A stretch of DNA of 64,000 nt from Campylobacter curvus (GTDB lineage: Bacteria > Campylobacterota > Campylobacteria > Campylobacterales > Campylobacteraceae): contig NZ_CP053826.1 of assembly GCF_013372125.1 (NCBI RefSeq), positions 992,001 through 1,056,000 of the forward strand, in the 5' to 3' direction. Under the pieces are notes generated by a model. The model saw only the letters and a program-made list of their open reading frames with translations. It did not search any database and was not told where the DNA came from. Positions 18,053 through 26,532 of this stretch are shown here, one piece after another. The position numbers were made by a program, and so were the translations under genes. Each line of letters begins with the position of its first letter. The first letter of the stretch is position 1.

Positions 18053-18903
18053 TGAAAAATGTAACGATAAACGGACGAAATTTCAGCGTTTTAGCGGACG
18101 ATCTAAACGCCTTAAAGCATGAAATTTTTGATGACGCTAGTAGCGAAATTTTAAAATTTTTGAGTAAATTTAACGCAAGCGAGCCTGACATTTTTATAGT
18201 GGACGGCTTTGCAATAAAAGACAACGCGCCCATAAATGACGGCGCAAATATCGTGTTTATAAAGCGCGGCGTTATGCCAAGCGCTGAAATTTTAAAAAGC
18301 ATGATCGCAGCCAGAAACTCGCCTGAGCTGAATTCCGCCTTGCAAAAGGCCTGCATAGGCGTAGCCGGGCTTGGCGGGCTTGGCTCAAACATCGCGCTCA
18401 GCCTAGCTCGTGTAGGCGTGGCAAAGCTCGTGCTCGCAGACTTTGACGTAGTCGAGCCTAGTAATTTAAACCGCCAGCAATACTTCGTGCGTCACATCGG
18501 CATGAAAAAGACCGAGGCGCTAAAAAGCCTGATAGCCGATGTCAATCCTTTCGTCGAGGTCGTCACGCACGATGTTTTCTTGGATGCTAAAAACGTTGCT
18601 AGCGTATTTGCGCCCTGCACTATCATCTGCGAGGCCTTTGACAATGTCATCGGCAAGACGATGATGGTAAATGAAGCTGGTGCCAGCCTAAAAGACAAGC
18701 AGATCATCTGTGCTTCAGGTATGGCGGGGCACTTTAGCTCAAACCTTATAAAAACGACGAAATTTGCCAAAAACGTCTATCTCTGCGGCGACCTAACGAA
18801 CGAGGCTAAGGTCGGTCAAGGGCTGATGGCACCGCGCGTAGCGATCTGCGCAAACCATGAGGCGAATTTGGCTATTCGGCTACTGATGGGGCTTGAGGCG
18901 TGA
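18049..18903 (+). CDS. thiF: ThiF-family adenylyltransferase with N-terminal ThiS-like domain
   Basis: 284-residue E1-like enzyme that activates the ThiS C-terminus. Seen: Rossmann nucleotide loop GVAGLGGLGSNIALSLARVG, the adenylation motif VVEPSNLNRQQYF (Arg and catalytic Asp/Asn), and KKTEAL. Residues 1-80 (MKNVTINGRNF ... NIVFIKRG) have the beta-grasp pattern of ThiS but lack a terminal Gly-Gly, as in the ThiF family 2 architecture. The usual paired CxxC zinc motifs of ThiF/MoeB are not evident. ATG at 18049 (overlapping thiS) or 18052. A 92-bp gap follows before thiG. Confidence 0.88.
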   Translation: MMKNVTINGRNFSVLADDLNALKHEIFDDASSEILKFLSKFNASEPDIFIVDGFAIKDNAPINDGANIVFIKRGVMPSAEILKSMIAARNSPELNSALQKACIGVAGLGGLGSNIALSLARVGVAKLVLADFDVVEPSNLNRQQYFVRHIGMKKTEALKSLIADVNPFVEVVTHDVFLDAKNVASVFAPCTIICEAFDNVIGKTMMVNEAGASLKDKQIICASGMAGHFSSNLIKTTKFAKNVYLCGDLTNEAKVGQGLMAPRVAICANHEANLAIRLLMGLEA

Positions 18904-18995
18904 GCTAGAAGCCTAGCCCTGCCCGCTTGATCTTAAATTTTACAAAACATTAAACCCCGTTTTGCTATCCTAAGACAAAATTTTAAAGGCAGATA

Positions 18996-19760
18996 ATGAA
19001 CGACAGCTTCAAGCTAGCGCACAAGGAATTTGATAGCCGTTTCATTTTGGGCTCGGGCAAATACAGCCACGAGCTCATAAACGCCGCTGTGAACGAGGCC
19101 GGTGCGCAGATGATCACTCTGGCGCTTCGCCGCGTGAACGAGAGCAAAGACAGGAACATACTTGATTTCATACCAAAAGGCGTCACTCTCTTGCCAAACA
19201 CGAGCGGTGCGAGAAATGCGGACGAAGCGGTGCGTATCGCTAGGCTCGCGCGTGAGCTAGGATGCGGGGAATTCATAAAAATAGAGATCATAACCGACTC
19301 GAAATTTTTATTTCCGGACAATAACGAAACGATAAAAGCGGCTGAAATTTTAGCTGACGAGGGTTTTGTCGTGATGCCGTATTTTTACCCCGAGCTAAAC
19401 GCCGCTAGGGCTTTGCTCACCGCTGGAGCCGCTTGCGTGATGCCTCTTGGCGCACCGATTGGTTCAAACCAAGGTCTAGTCTTTAAAAACATCATCGAAA
19501 TTTTGATAAACGAGCTGGATACGCCAGTCATCGTAGACGCCGGCATCGGTCGTCCATCGCAAGCGTGTGAAGCCATGGAAATGGGTGCAGCCGCGATAAT
19601 GGCAAACACGGCCATCGCAACGGCAAAAGATATCCCGCTCATGGCGCGAGCATTCGGCGCGGCGATAAAGGCCGGCAGGAGCGCATTTCTGGCGGGTCTG
19701 GGCCGAGTGAAAACGGCTGCCGAAGCCAGCTCGCCGCTGACTGGATTTTTAGGGCGATGA
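18996..19760 (+). CDS. thiG: Thiazole synthase
   Basis: 254-residue TIM-barrel enzyme that joins deoxyxylulose 5-phosphate, dehydroglycine and ThiS thiocarboxylate into the thiazole ring. Seen: FILGSGKY near the N-terminus, [26 protein letters not shown] with the Schiff-base lysine, [13 protein letters not shown], and [11 protein letters not shown] with [14 protein letters not shown] 18996 after AAAGGCAGATA. The stop overlaps the thiH ATG by 4 bp. Confidence 0.95.
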   Translation: MNDSFKLAHKEFDSRFILGSGKYSHELINAAVNEAGAQMITLALRRVNESKDRNILDFIPKGVTLLPNTSGARNADEAVRIARLARELGCGEFIKIEIITDSKFLFPDNNETIKAAEILADEGFVVMPYFYPELNAARALLTAGAACVMPLGAPIGSNQGLVFKNIIEILINELDTPVIVDAGIGRPSQACEAMEMGAAAIMANTAIATAKDIPLMARAFGAAIKAGRSAFLAGLGRVKTAAEASSPLTGFLGR

Positions 19761-20911
19761 AATTTAGCAAAACCGACCATATGGCCTTGCTCCCGCACAT
19801 GCAAGACATCGGCGATGAGATAATGAACGAAATTTTGCAAGAAAGAGCGAAATTTAAACCAGAAATTTTCACCGCCGAGGACGTGAGGGCTGCTTTAAAC
19901 GCTAAAATTTGCACGTTAGAAAATTTTAAAGCCCTACTTAGCCAGGCGGCTGGCGATTTTATAGAAGAGATCGCGCACCTTAGCATGCAAAAGACGCGAG
20001 CGAATTTCGGAGCCAATATCAACCTCTTCACACCCCTTTACATAGCCAACCACTGCGACAACCTATGCGTCTACTGCGGCTTTAACTCGCAAAATAAGAT
20101 AAAGCGAGCCAAGCTTGATGAGGATGAAATTTTAAGCGAACTTGCAGAAATTTCAAAAAGCGGGCTTGAGGAAATTTTGATATTGACAGGCGAGAGCGAG
20201 GAAAATTCGAGCGTCGCTTATATCGCGAGGGCTTGCGCCTTGGCAAAGCGCTATTTTAAAGTAGTCGGCGTCGAAGTCTATCCGCTAAATTCCAGTGACT
20301 ACACCCTACTTCATGAAAGCGGCGTAGACTACGTTACGGTTTTTCAAGAGACCTATAACCCCGCAAAATACGAGCGCTTGCACCTTGCAGGCAACAAGCG
20401 GATATTTCCTTACCGTCTAAACGCACAAGAGCGCGCACTGATGGGCGGCATGAGAGGCGTGGGCTTTGCCGCGCTTTTGGGGCTTGACGACTTTAGGCTA
20501 GATGCCTTTGCGACCGGGCTTCACGCCTCACTCGTGCAAAAAAAATATCCGCACGCAGAGATCGCCTTTTCTTGCCCGAGACTTCGCCCTATCATCAACA
20601 ACTCCCGCATAAATCCGCGCGATGTGCATGAAAGAGAGCTCTTGCAAGTCATTTGCGCTTATAGGATCTTCATGCCAACAGCCAGCATCACGATCTCCAC
20701 GCGTGAGCGAGCGCTCTTTCGCGATAACGCCATAAAGATCGCCGCAAATAAAATCAGCGCCGGCGTAAATGTCGGCATCGGCGCGCATTCGAAAGAGAAA
20801 AAGGGCGACGAGCAGTTTGAGATCGAGGATGCTCGCTCTGTTAATGAGGTCTATAAAATGATAAAAGCCCAAGGACTCGAGCCGCTGATGAGCGAATACA
20901 TCTATGTTTAA
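19757..20911 (+). CDS. thiH: Radical SAM tyrosine lyase ThiH (2-iminoacetate synthase)
   Basis: 384-residue radical SAM enzyme that cleaves tyrosine to dehydroglycine and p-cresol under low oxygen. Seen: the CX3CX2C cluster motif CDNLCVYC preceded by [24 protein letters not shown], and the C-terminal SISTRER region. Use of ThiH rather than the oxygen-dependent ThiO fits a microaerobic or anaerobic organism. It forms a complex with ThiG by family. The stop overlaps the next start by 8 bp. Confidence 0.95.
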   Translation: MKFSKTDHMALLPHMQDIGDEIMNEILQERAKFKPEIFTAEDVRAALNAKICTLENFKALLSQAAGDFIEEIAHLSMQKTRANFGANINLFTPLYIANHCDNLCVYCGFNSQNKIKRAKLDEDEILSELAEISKSGLEEILILTGESEENSSVAYIARACALAKRYFKVVGVEVYPLNSSDYTLLHESGVDYVTVFQETYNPAKYERLHLAGNKRIFPYRLNAQERALMGGMRGVGFAALLGLDDFRLDAFATGLHASLVQKKYPHAEIAFSCPRLRPIINNSRINPRDVHERELLQVICAYRIFMPTASITISTRERALFRDNAIKIAANKISAGVNVGIGAHSKEKKGDEQFEIEDARSVNEVYKMIKAQGLEPLMSEYIYV

Positions 20912-21578
20912 AATTTTGATAATCGCTGATCCCAAGCTTGCTAAAGGCGATCTTTTAGGGCGTGTAGCCGGGTTTTGCGAGGCTGGAGCGGACGCCGTTT
21001 TGCTCCGTGCGAAATTTTTAAATGAGGAGGAATTTCGCACGCTTGCCATCAGCGTGAAGCAAATCTGCGATAAATTCGGGCGAGAATTTATCATCAATCA
21101 ATTCTTTAACGTCGCTTGCGAGCTAAAAAGCTCCTTTTGGCTGACATCCGCACAGATAGATCTTTTGCAAAATTTTAGTGATACGAGCGATAAATTCGGG
21201 CTAAATTTTATCAAATTTAAAGATTTTAAAGATATGGCGACTAAATTTACAGCCGCAAGCCCTGCTCCTAAAATCTACGGCCCCGCTCACGACCTGGCTC
21301 AGGCCGAAATTTCAGCTAAATTTGCAGATATCCTGATCGCCTCTCATATCTTTGCGACCTCTTGTAAGGCTGGTCTAAAACCAAAAGGACTGGCTCTGAT
21401 ACGAAAGATAAAAGCTCGCGTCGATAGGCAGATCTACGCACTAGGCGGGATAAATAAGCTGAATTTTCGCTCCGTGCTTGACGTGGGAGCAGACGGGATC
21501 TGCCTCATGAGCGAAGCGATGAGATGCGAAAACGAGAGAGAATTTATAAATGGCTTCTTGGCGGATACTTTGGTATGA
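20904..21578 (+). CDS. tenI: TenI/ThiE-family protein (probable thiazole tautomerase)
   Basis: 224-residue TIM-barrel protein of the thiamine-phosphate synthase superfamily. Seen: EAGADAVLLRAK (N-terminal strand/loop) and the C-terminal YALGGINKLNFRSVLDVGADGICLMSEAM phosphate-binding region. The FIINQF segment replaces the ThiE FIINDR motif and no typical LGQ-DL site is seen, so a TenI-like role (aromatising the ThiG product) is more likely than TMP synthesis. Last gene of the operon, overlapping thiH by 8 bp; function by context is thiamine thiazole formation. Confidence 0.75.
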   Translation: MFKILIIADPKLAKGDLLGRVAGFCEAGADAVLLRAKFLNEEEFRTLAISVKQICDKFGREFIINQFFNVACELKSSFWLTSAQIDLLQNFSDTSDKFGLNFIKFKDFKDMATKFTAASPAPKIYGPAHDLAQAEISAKFADILIASHIFATSCKAGLKPKGLALIRKIKARVDRQIYALGGINKLNFRSVLDVGADGICLMSEAMRCENEREFINGFLADTLV

Positions 21579-21696
21579 CGCATATCTGCGAAATTTAAGC
21601 GTAGGCAAAGGGCGAGTGCGGTGCTTCACTCCTTATAAAGCCTAAAACATATATTGAAAGATAAAATGCTAAATTTTATGTATTATTTTACGTAAA

Positions 21697-21720
21697 ACCA
21701 CACGGAAAGCTCCGTGTGGT
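21697..21720 (-). terminator. Rho-independent terminator of the mfr operon
   Basis: Perfect 10-bp stem: ACCACACGGA (21697-21706), loop of four, TCCGTGTGGT (21711-21720). Read on the minus strand it begins 7 bp after the mfrE stop and is followed by TTTTACG. On the plus strand no U tract follows, so it mainly serves the minus-strand mfr genes, though the stem could also block transcription coming from tenI. Confidence 0.8.
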
Positions 21721-21727
21721 GCGAAAT

Positions 21728-22585
21728 TTAGGCTATCTTTGTAGCGTCTACGATATTGTAATCAAGCCCCAGATCTTCTTTAGAAAGGCCAAGTGCCAGG
21801 CCTACTAGCTGAGATAGGTGGATGATCGGTAGTCTTGCGCTTGAGCCCGTGAAGTCTTGGTATCTTTCTTGATAGATGTCAAGCTGCATTTGGCAAAGCG
21901 GACAAGGCGTGACGACGCAGTCGGCTTTGTTTTCGCTGGCGTTGTTTACTATTTGGCTAGACATTTTCTTGACGGAATTTACAGCCGGATAAGATGCGTG
22001 AAAGCCACAGCAGTCAAGGCGCTTTTCAAATGGCACGATAGTAGCGCCAAGTGCACTCACGACAGTCTCAAAGCTCTTTGGATTTACAGAGCTTTCCCTG
22101 TTATCAAACGCCTTTTCAGGTCTTAGGCTATGACAGCCGTAAAACAAAGCGACCTTTAAATTTGAAAGCGGTTTGACGACTTTGCTTTTTAAATTTTCAA
22201 CATTTTGATAAAGCACCCAAAGAAGGCTAGTTATCTCGTTTGAGCCCTCGTATTTCATATTTCCCTCTGCCAGGAAGGTGTTTATGCGATCTTTTGCACC
22301 CTTATCGAGTGTAGTTTTAGCGCGAGTTAGGGTCAGCATACATGTACTACAAGTAGTCAGCATCGGCATTTTCATCTGCTCGGCAAGCGCTATGTTTCTA
22401 GCGTTTGCTACAAGTGTCGCGATAGGATCGACGTCTTGTGCTTGAGAAGCCCCGCAGCAGCTCCAGCCCTTTATCTCGTGAAGTTTCATACCAAGTATAG
22501 GGGCGATCGCCTCAAGAGACATCTTAGCCTCTTTTGCAGCTTGAGACAGTACGCAGCCCGGGAAAAAAGCGAATTCATTTTGCAT
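21728..22585 (-). CDS. mfrE: Methylmenaquinol:fumarate reductase subunit E (CCG-domain)
   Basis: 285-residue SdhE/HdrB-like subunit with two cysteine-rich CCG domains (WSCCGASQAQD in the first half; LDCCGFHASYP in the second), plus FFPGCVLSQAAKEA at the N-terminus and CVVTPCPLCQMQ near the C-terminus. Such domains bind an unusual [4Fe-4S] cluster and are thought to mediate quinol oxidation and membrane association in type E succinate/fumarate enzymes. Starts 3 bp after mfrB; last gene before a strong terminator. Confidence 0.9.
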   Translation of the reverse strand: MQNEFAFFPGCVLSQAAKEAKMSLEAIAPILGMKLHEIKGWSCCGASQAQDVDPIATLVANARNIALAEQMKMPMLTTCSTCMLTLTRAKTTLDKGAKDRINTFLAEGNMKYEGSNEITSLLWVLYQNVENLKSKVVKPLSNLKVALFYGCHSLRPEKAFDNRESSVNPKSFETVVSALGATIVPFEKRLDCCGFHASYPAVNSVKKMSSQIVNNASENKADCVVTPCPLCQMQLDIYQERYQDFTGSSARLPIIHLSQLVGLALGLSKEDLGLDYNIVDATKIA

Positions 22586-22588
22586 AAA

Positions 22589-23554
22589 CTACTCCTTGCT
22601 AGCAGCTGCTTGTGCTGCTTTTATCATTTTAACTAGATCTTCGTGTCCCTCGATCTCCTCCTCGCCAAATATATGAAGCGGATTCATCTTGCCTGCTAGC
22701 ATGAGGTTAAACGCGATATCGGTTTTGCCGACCGAGCCTATCACGCCCTCCGAGCGAAGCGCAAGGTAAATTTCGTTCAAGCGGCCCGATCCGTCGACGA
22801 GGTCGGTATAAAACGCCTCTGCGTGAGCAGGGCCTGTGCCGTCTTTTAGACCGTTTCTTTGTGCCATCACTCTAAGGCTAGCGATATCGTCAGCCGCGCT
22901 TATGCCTTTTGGACAGCGATCGGCGCACTCTTGGCAATGCACGCACATCCAAAGCCCGTTAGTGACGCTTGGTTTTACGTGTATCATAGGATCTTTGCTG
23001 CGTGAGTCGTCGGCGGCACGCCATGCGTGAGTAAATACAAAAGGCTGCATATAGTCGCTGCTGTCAGCTTCTAGCTTATTACACTCGGAAGCGCAGCTGC
23101 CGCATAGGATGCAGTCCCATTGCTTGCTGATACGATCGAATTCCGCTTGAGTTTGCTTACAGCCTTTTTCCGGTGAAAATTCGCTCTTTGGAACTATCGT
23201 CGGACGAATTTTACGTAAATTTTCAATCGAAGGCTCCCAGTCTACTATGAGATCTGATATCACTCTAAAGTTGCCAAGAGGCGAGATCCTGATGGTATCA
23301 GGGTTGTCATACTCTTTTAAGAGCTCCTCCATCTTGGTATCACAGGCTAGATATGAATGTCCATTTACTCTAACAGCACAAGCTCCGCATATCGCAGATC
23401 GACAAGAGGCGGTGAAATTTAGCGTGATGTCTTTGGTTTGCTTTATCAAAAGCAAGACTGAAAGCAAGGTCTTGCCCGCGATCTCCTCGCTAGTTAGAGT
23501 GTATTCTTTTTGATATTTTTCTTTTCCGTTGAAGCGGTCTATGATTATTTTCAT
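22589..23554 (-). CDS. mfrB: Methylmenaquinol:fumarate reductase iron-sulfur subunit
   Basis: 321-residue electron-transfer subunit. Seen: N-terminal [2Fe-2S] ferredoxin domain with CRSAICGACAVRV and a distal Cys in YLACDT; C-terminal bacterial ferredoxin domain with CILCGSCASECNKL and CVHCQECADRCPKG binding the 4Fe and 3Fe/4Fe clusters. It relays electrons from the MfrE side to FAD in MfrA. The start overlaps the mfrA stop by 4 bp. Confidence 0.93.
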   Translation of the reverse strand: MKIIIDRFNGKEKYQKEYTLTSEEIAGKTLLSVLLLIKQTKDITLNFTASCRSAICGACAVRVNGHSYLACDTKMEELLKEYDNPDTIRISPLGNFRVISDLIVDWEPSIENLRKIRPTIVPKSEFSPEKGCKQTQAEFDRISKQWDCILCGSCASECNKLEADSSDYMQPFVFTHAWRAADDSRSKDPMIHVKPSVTNGLWMCVHCQECADRCPKGISAADDIASLRVMAQRNGLKDGTGPAHAEAFYTDLVDGSGRLNEIYLALRSEGVIGSVGKTDIAFNLMLAGKMNPLHIFGEEEIEGHEDLVKMIKAAQAAASKE

Positions 23555-25287
23555 TGTGGTTTCCTTCCGTCAAGTGGGAACTCGGTAACAACGACAGGCT
23601 TATAGCTAAGCTCTAGTTTGCCATCTTTTAAATTTACGATGCTGTGTTTCAAGAAATTTACATCATCGCGCTTTGGATAGTCCTCTCTGGTGTGAGCGCC
23701 GCGGCTTTCATGGCGATTTTGTGCGGCCAAACATGCGCAGCGAGACAAAAGGATCAAATTTCCAAGCTCGACATAGTCTGTGAATGCAGTATTCATAACC
23801 GAGTTATTATCAGGGATGCGGATATTTTTATATCTAGCCTCTATATCTTCAAGAGCGGCTGATAAAGCGTCAAGCTGAGCTTGGGTCCTAAAGATACCCA
23901 TATTGTCCCAGTTTTGTTTACCAAGCTCCTCGCGAAGGGTATACATCTCATGCACTTCTCCGCTACCGTTTGCTATCTCTTTAAATTTATCCTGCCACAT
24001 TTTAGCTAGCTGTTTAGTCCTCTCGCCTTTGCCAAACGTAGCGTCTTTTGCATAGTTCGTAGCTCCCATGCCGGCAAGCCTACCGGTGACCACCGCATCA
24101 GTCAGAGAATTTCCTCCTAAACGGTTAGCGCCGTGGATAGATATACAAGAGGCCTCGCCGCCGACGAAGATCCCTGGTATCTTGGTGCTCATATCGTCTA
24201 TCTTGACTACTTCTATGCCGCCCATCGAGTAGTGAGCTGTCGGACGGATAGGAACCGGCTGCTCCACAAGGTCGATATTTTGGAAAAGAAGCGCTATGTG
24301 CCTGATCTTTGGAAGGGACTTCATGATCTTTTCTTTACCAAGGTGACGAACATCGATCAAAACATACGAGCCAAGCCCTTCGCCGTATCCCCTACCCTCG
24401 CGGATCTCGGTCTCTATCGCACGAGCCACTACGTCACGAGGAGCTAGCTCCATTTTTTCGTGGTAGTTTTTCATAAAGCGTTCGCCTTTGTTGTTTAAAA
24501 GGTATCCGCCCTCGCCGCGAGCCGCCTCTGTTATGAGTGTTCCGCCGTTTGCTACACCTGTAGGGTGAAACTGAAGCATCTCTGGATCTTCAAAGCCAAG
24601 TCCTGCTCTAAGAGCGGCTGCTACGCCGTCTCCGGTCGCGATATACGGGGTAGATGTGCGGTTATAAAAGATCCTCGTGTATCCGCCGGTCGCAACGACT
24701 AGAGCCTTGCAAAGCACAGGGTAAATTTCACCGGTTTGGATATTGCGAAGCACGACGCCCTCACATTTGCCCTCATCTACACCGATCTCAAGGAGCTCGT
24801 GATCCATTAAAAATTTCACGCCGTTACTGATAGCCTCGTCAAGACAGGCGTGCATGAGGATATGTCCGGTTTTATCGGCTGAGTAGTTGCAGCGCTTTTT
24901 AGATGCGCCACCCATGAAGCGTTGAGCCACGCCGCCTTTATCGGTCCTTGAAAATAAAGTACCGATGTAGTCCATGTCAAATATCGCCTTACCGGCTAGC
25001 TCGCAAAATTTCAAAGCGGCGTCTTGATCGACTAGATATGCACCGCCCTTTACGGTGTCATAGGCATGAAGCTTGTATGAGTCGCCGTTGCTAAAATCAG
25101 TAACGCCGTTGATGCCGCCCTCCGCCATACAGGTCGCATTTCTTGAAGGCATCATCTTAGTCGCCACGACAACGGTTAAATTCGGGTTATTTTTCCTTAC
25201 GGCCACGGCTGCACGAAGTCCGGCGCCGCCAGAGCCTATGACTAGCACGTCGCAAGATGGAAGGCCGCCCTCGTTACCTTTTGGCAT
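23551..25287 (-). CDS. mfrA: Methylmenaquinol:fumarate reductase flavoprotein subunit (canonical start lacks the Tat signal)
   Basis: 578-residue FAD subunit that reduces fumarate. Seen: VLVIGSGGAGLRAA dinucleotide loop, LQFHPTGVANGGTLITEAARGEGGYL, DVVARAI, RPTAHYSMGGIEV, and HGANRLGGNSLTDAVV, all SdhA/FrdA active-site landmarks. The residue that carries covalent FAD in SdhA/FrdA (His in SHT) is Ala51 here (SRNATCMAEGG). ATG 25287 is the first usable start, but a complete Tat signal is encoded in frame upstream (see the next entry), so the functional polypeptide, if periplasmic as in C. jejuni and Wolinella, should be longer. Overlaps mfrB by 4 bp. Confidence 0.92.
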   Translation of the reverse strand: MPKGNEGGLPSCDVLVIGSGGAGLRAAVAVRKNNPNLTVVVATKMMPSRNATCMAEGGINGVTDFSNGDSYKLHAYDTVKGGAYLVDQDAALKFCELAGKAIFDMDYIGTLFSRTDKGGVAQRFMGGASKKRCNYSADKTGHILMHACLDEAISNGVKFLMDHELLEIGVDEGKCEGVVLRNIQTGEIYPVLCKALVVATGGYTRIFYNRTSTPYIATGDGVAAALRAGLGFEDPEMLQFHPTGVANGGTLITEAARGEGGYLLNNKGERFMKNYHEKMELAPRDVVARAIETEIREGRGYGEGLGSYVLIDVRHLGKEKIMKSLPKIRHIALLFQNIDLVEQPVPIRPTAHYSMGGIEVVKIDDMSTKIPGIFVGGEASCISIHGANRLGGNSLTDAVVTGRLAGMGATNYAKDATFGKGERTKQLAKMWQDKFKEIANGSGEVHEMYTLREELGKQNWDNMGIFRTQAQLDALSAALEDIEARYKNIRIPDNNSVMNTAFTDYVELGNLILLSRCACLAAQNRHESRGAHTREDYPKRDDVNFLKHSIVNLKDGKLELSYKPVVVTEFPLDGRKPQ

Positions 25288-25389
25288 ATCAGCCGCTAGG
25301 ACACTCGTCGCACTAGAGCTAGCGGCTAATGCGCTAACGCTAATACAGGCTGTTTGTAGAAATTCTCTTCTGGTAAATTGTTAACTCAT
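25288..25389 (-). other. In-frame Tat signal-sequence coding region of mfrA with a TAA at codon 3
   Basis: Reading the minus strand from ATG 25389 gives Met-Ser-stop (TAA 25383-25381), then an open 31-codon stretch continuous with mfrA: QFTRREFLQTACISVSALAA, then a Ser/Thr-rich end closing with VLAAD. This is a textbook twin-arginine signal (TRREFLQ, hydrophobic core, AxA-like cleavage site). An AGGA lies 7 bases before ATG 25389. No ATG, GTG or TTG occurs between the TAA and ATG 25287. It is either a nonsense change (one base from CAA/GAA), a sequence error, or evidence of a non-standard start. Confidence 0.85.
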
Positions 25390-25523
25390 TGATATTTCCT
25401 ATTAAATCAAAATAAAAATACAAGCATAAAATCGCTTTATGCACCGCTTGACAAATGCCATCTTCACCTTTTTTAGAATTTTAAATCGACCCACCAGCTC
25501 CTTTGAAATTTCACATCATAAAA

Positions 25524-25555
25524 ATTATATTTTTTTTAAAAATTAATCTTTACAA
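25524..25555 (-). promoter_or_regulatory. Candidate promoter of the mfr operon
   Basis: On the minus strand TATAAT (25529-25524) in a T-rich context, with TTGTAA at 25555-25550 twenty bases upstream. The spacer is long, but Campylobacter sigma70 promoters often lack a firm -35 box. It would give a leader of roughly 130 bases to ATG 25389. Regulation by oxygen or fumarate is plausible but no site is identified. Confidence 0.4.
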
Positions 25556-25968
25556 CTAAGGTTTGGATATTACAGTAAATTTACTTAAGGTTTTATCAAA
25601 AAGATAAGTTAATTGATATGAGAGTAAATTTCAAAAATTTTAATATGGATTGCTTGTATTTAGGCTTTTATATAAAATTATATATTTTTAAATTTTAAAA
25701 TTTTACGTTTTTGGTATTCAGTATCAAATAATATAAGATAATCGATAAATACCGTATATAGCATGATTTTATAATAAATTCTAATCAAATTATTAGACTT
25801 CTCTTAATGTGTCTATAAATATAAAAATTTTATCTTTTTTATAAAATTTCAGAAACTATCATAAATGACAGACTATGTGAAAGATGATTTTTTCATGAGA
25901 TTTTGTGCGGGAGCGAGTGGGCAAATAAATAGTAAGATTTTGCTTAGTGCTTATTAAAACATTATAAA

Positions 25969-26000
25969 ATTTATAGCCGGTAAATCAACCGGCTATAAAT
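25969..26000 (-). terminator. Rho-independent terminator of fldA
   Basis: Perfect 12-bp stem ATTTATAGCCGG (25969-25980) / CCGGCTATAAAT (25989-26000) around an 8-base loop, starting 3 bp after the flavodoxin stop on the minus strand, with TTTATAA following. Confidence 0.8.
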
Positions 26001-26003
26001 AAA

Positions 26004-26489
26004 TCAAAGCTCGGCTTTTAGTTGCTTCGCCCATTTTTCCAGCCTTGCTTCGTAAGCTGCATCGCCTTTGGTATCAATAGCCAGACCGATGAATTTCCCG
26101 TTTATGAAAGACTGCGAATGATCGAATTTATAGCCATCATTTGGTGTAGCTCCGATCAGTTTGGCTTTTTTGATGCATGGCAGAAACTCGACCGCACCGC
26201 CGCAAAAGCTATCAGGATGACGCTCTTGATTGCCCACGGCTAGTATGGCTACCTTTTTGCCGCTTAGATCGGTATTTTTGAGCGTCTCTAGCTTTGCTTC
26301 CCAGTCCTTTTGAAGCTCACCAAACCCATAACTAGGGCTTGCTAGTATCAAAAGATCGAATTTTAAAAAATCCTCGCTACCGACGTCTTTTACCGGCAAA
26401 ATTTCAGCTCCCAGTTTAGACGCCAGATACTCGCAAGTTTTTTGCGTATCGCCCTTGCCTGTGGCGTAGAAAATTCCTATTTTACTCAT
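26004..26489 (-). CDS. fldA: Flavodoxin
   Basis: 161-residue long-chain-type flavodoxin, an FMN electron carrier in the cytoplasm. Seen: FMN-phosphate loop ATGKGDTQKT at the N-terminus, LASPSYGFGELQKDWE (isoalloxazine-contacting Tyr/Trp region), and AVGNQERHPDSFCGG (second FMN loop). It sits just downstream of oorDABC on the same strand, suggesting it accepts electrons from 2-oxoglutarate (and pyruvate) oxidoreductase, as known for epsilonproteobacteria. It has its own terminator. Confidence 0.94.
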   Translation of the reverse strand: MSKIGIFYATGKGDTQKTCEYLASKLGAEILPVKDVGSEDFLKFDLLILASPSYGFGELQKDWEAKLETLKNTDLSGKKVAILAVGNQERHPDSFCGGAVEFLPCIKKAKLIGATPNDGYKFDHSQSFINGKFIGLAIDTKGDAAYEARLEKWAKQLKAEL

Positions 26490-26506
26490 CGTTTCTCCTT
26501 TGAAAA

Positions 26507-26524
26507 TAAAAGAGTATTTTACTC
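26507..26524 (-). terminator. Weak candidate terminator between oorC and fldA
   Basis: On the minus strand GAGTA-AAA-TACTC (26524-26512) followed by TTTTATTTT. The stem is only five pairs with a three-base loop, but the U tract is good. It may reduce read-through from the TCA operon into fldA. Confidence 0.35.
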
Positions 26525-26532
26525 CGTTTAGC

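Larger units (their letters stand above)
25390..26003. other. AT-rich intergenic region upstream of the mfr operon
   Basis: About 610 bp with no credible gene on either strand and markedly AT-rich against its neighbours. It holds the mfr promoter region at its left end and the flavodoxin terminator at its right end. The long middle part (about 25560-25960) shows no hairpin or motif I can name. Confidence 0.65.

Noticed and set aside
25560-25960. AT-rich stretch before mfrA as a genomic island or replication origin
   Set aside because: No mobility genes, DnaA-box cluster or dnaA/dnaN neighbours; it looks like an ordinary long promoter region.
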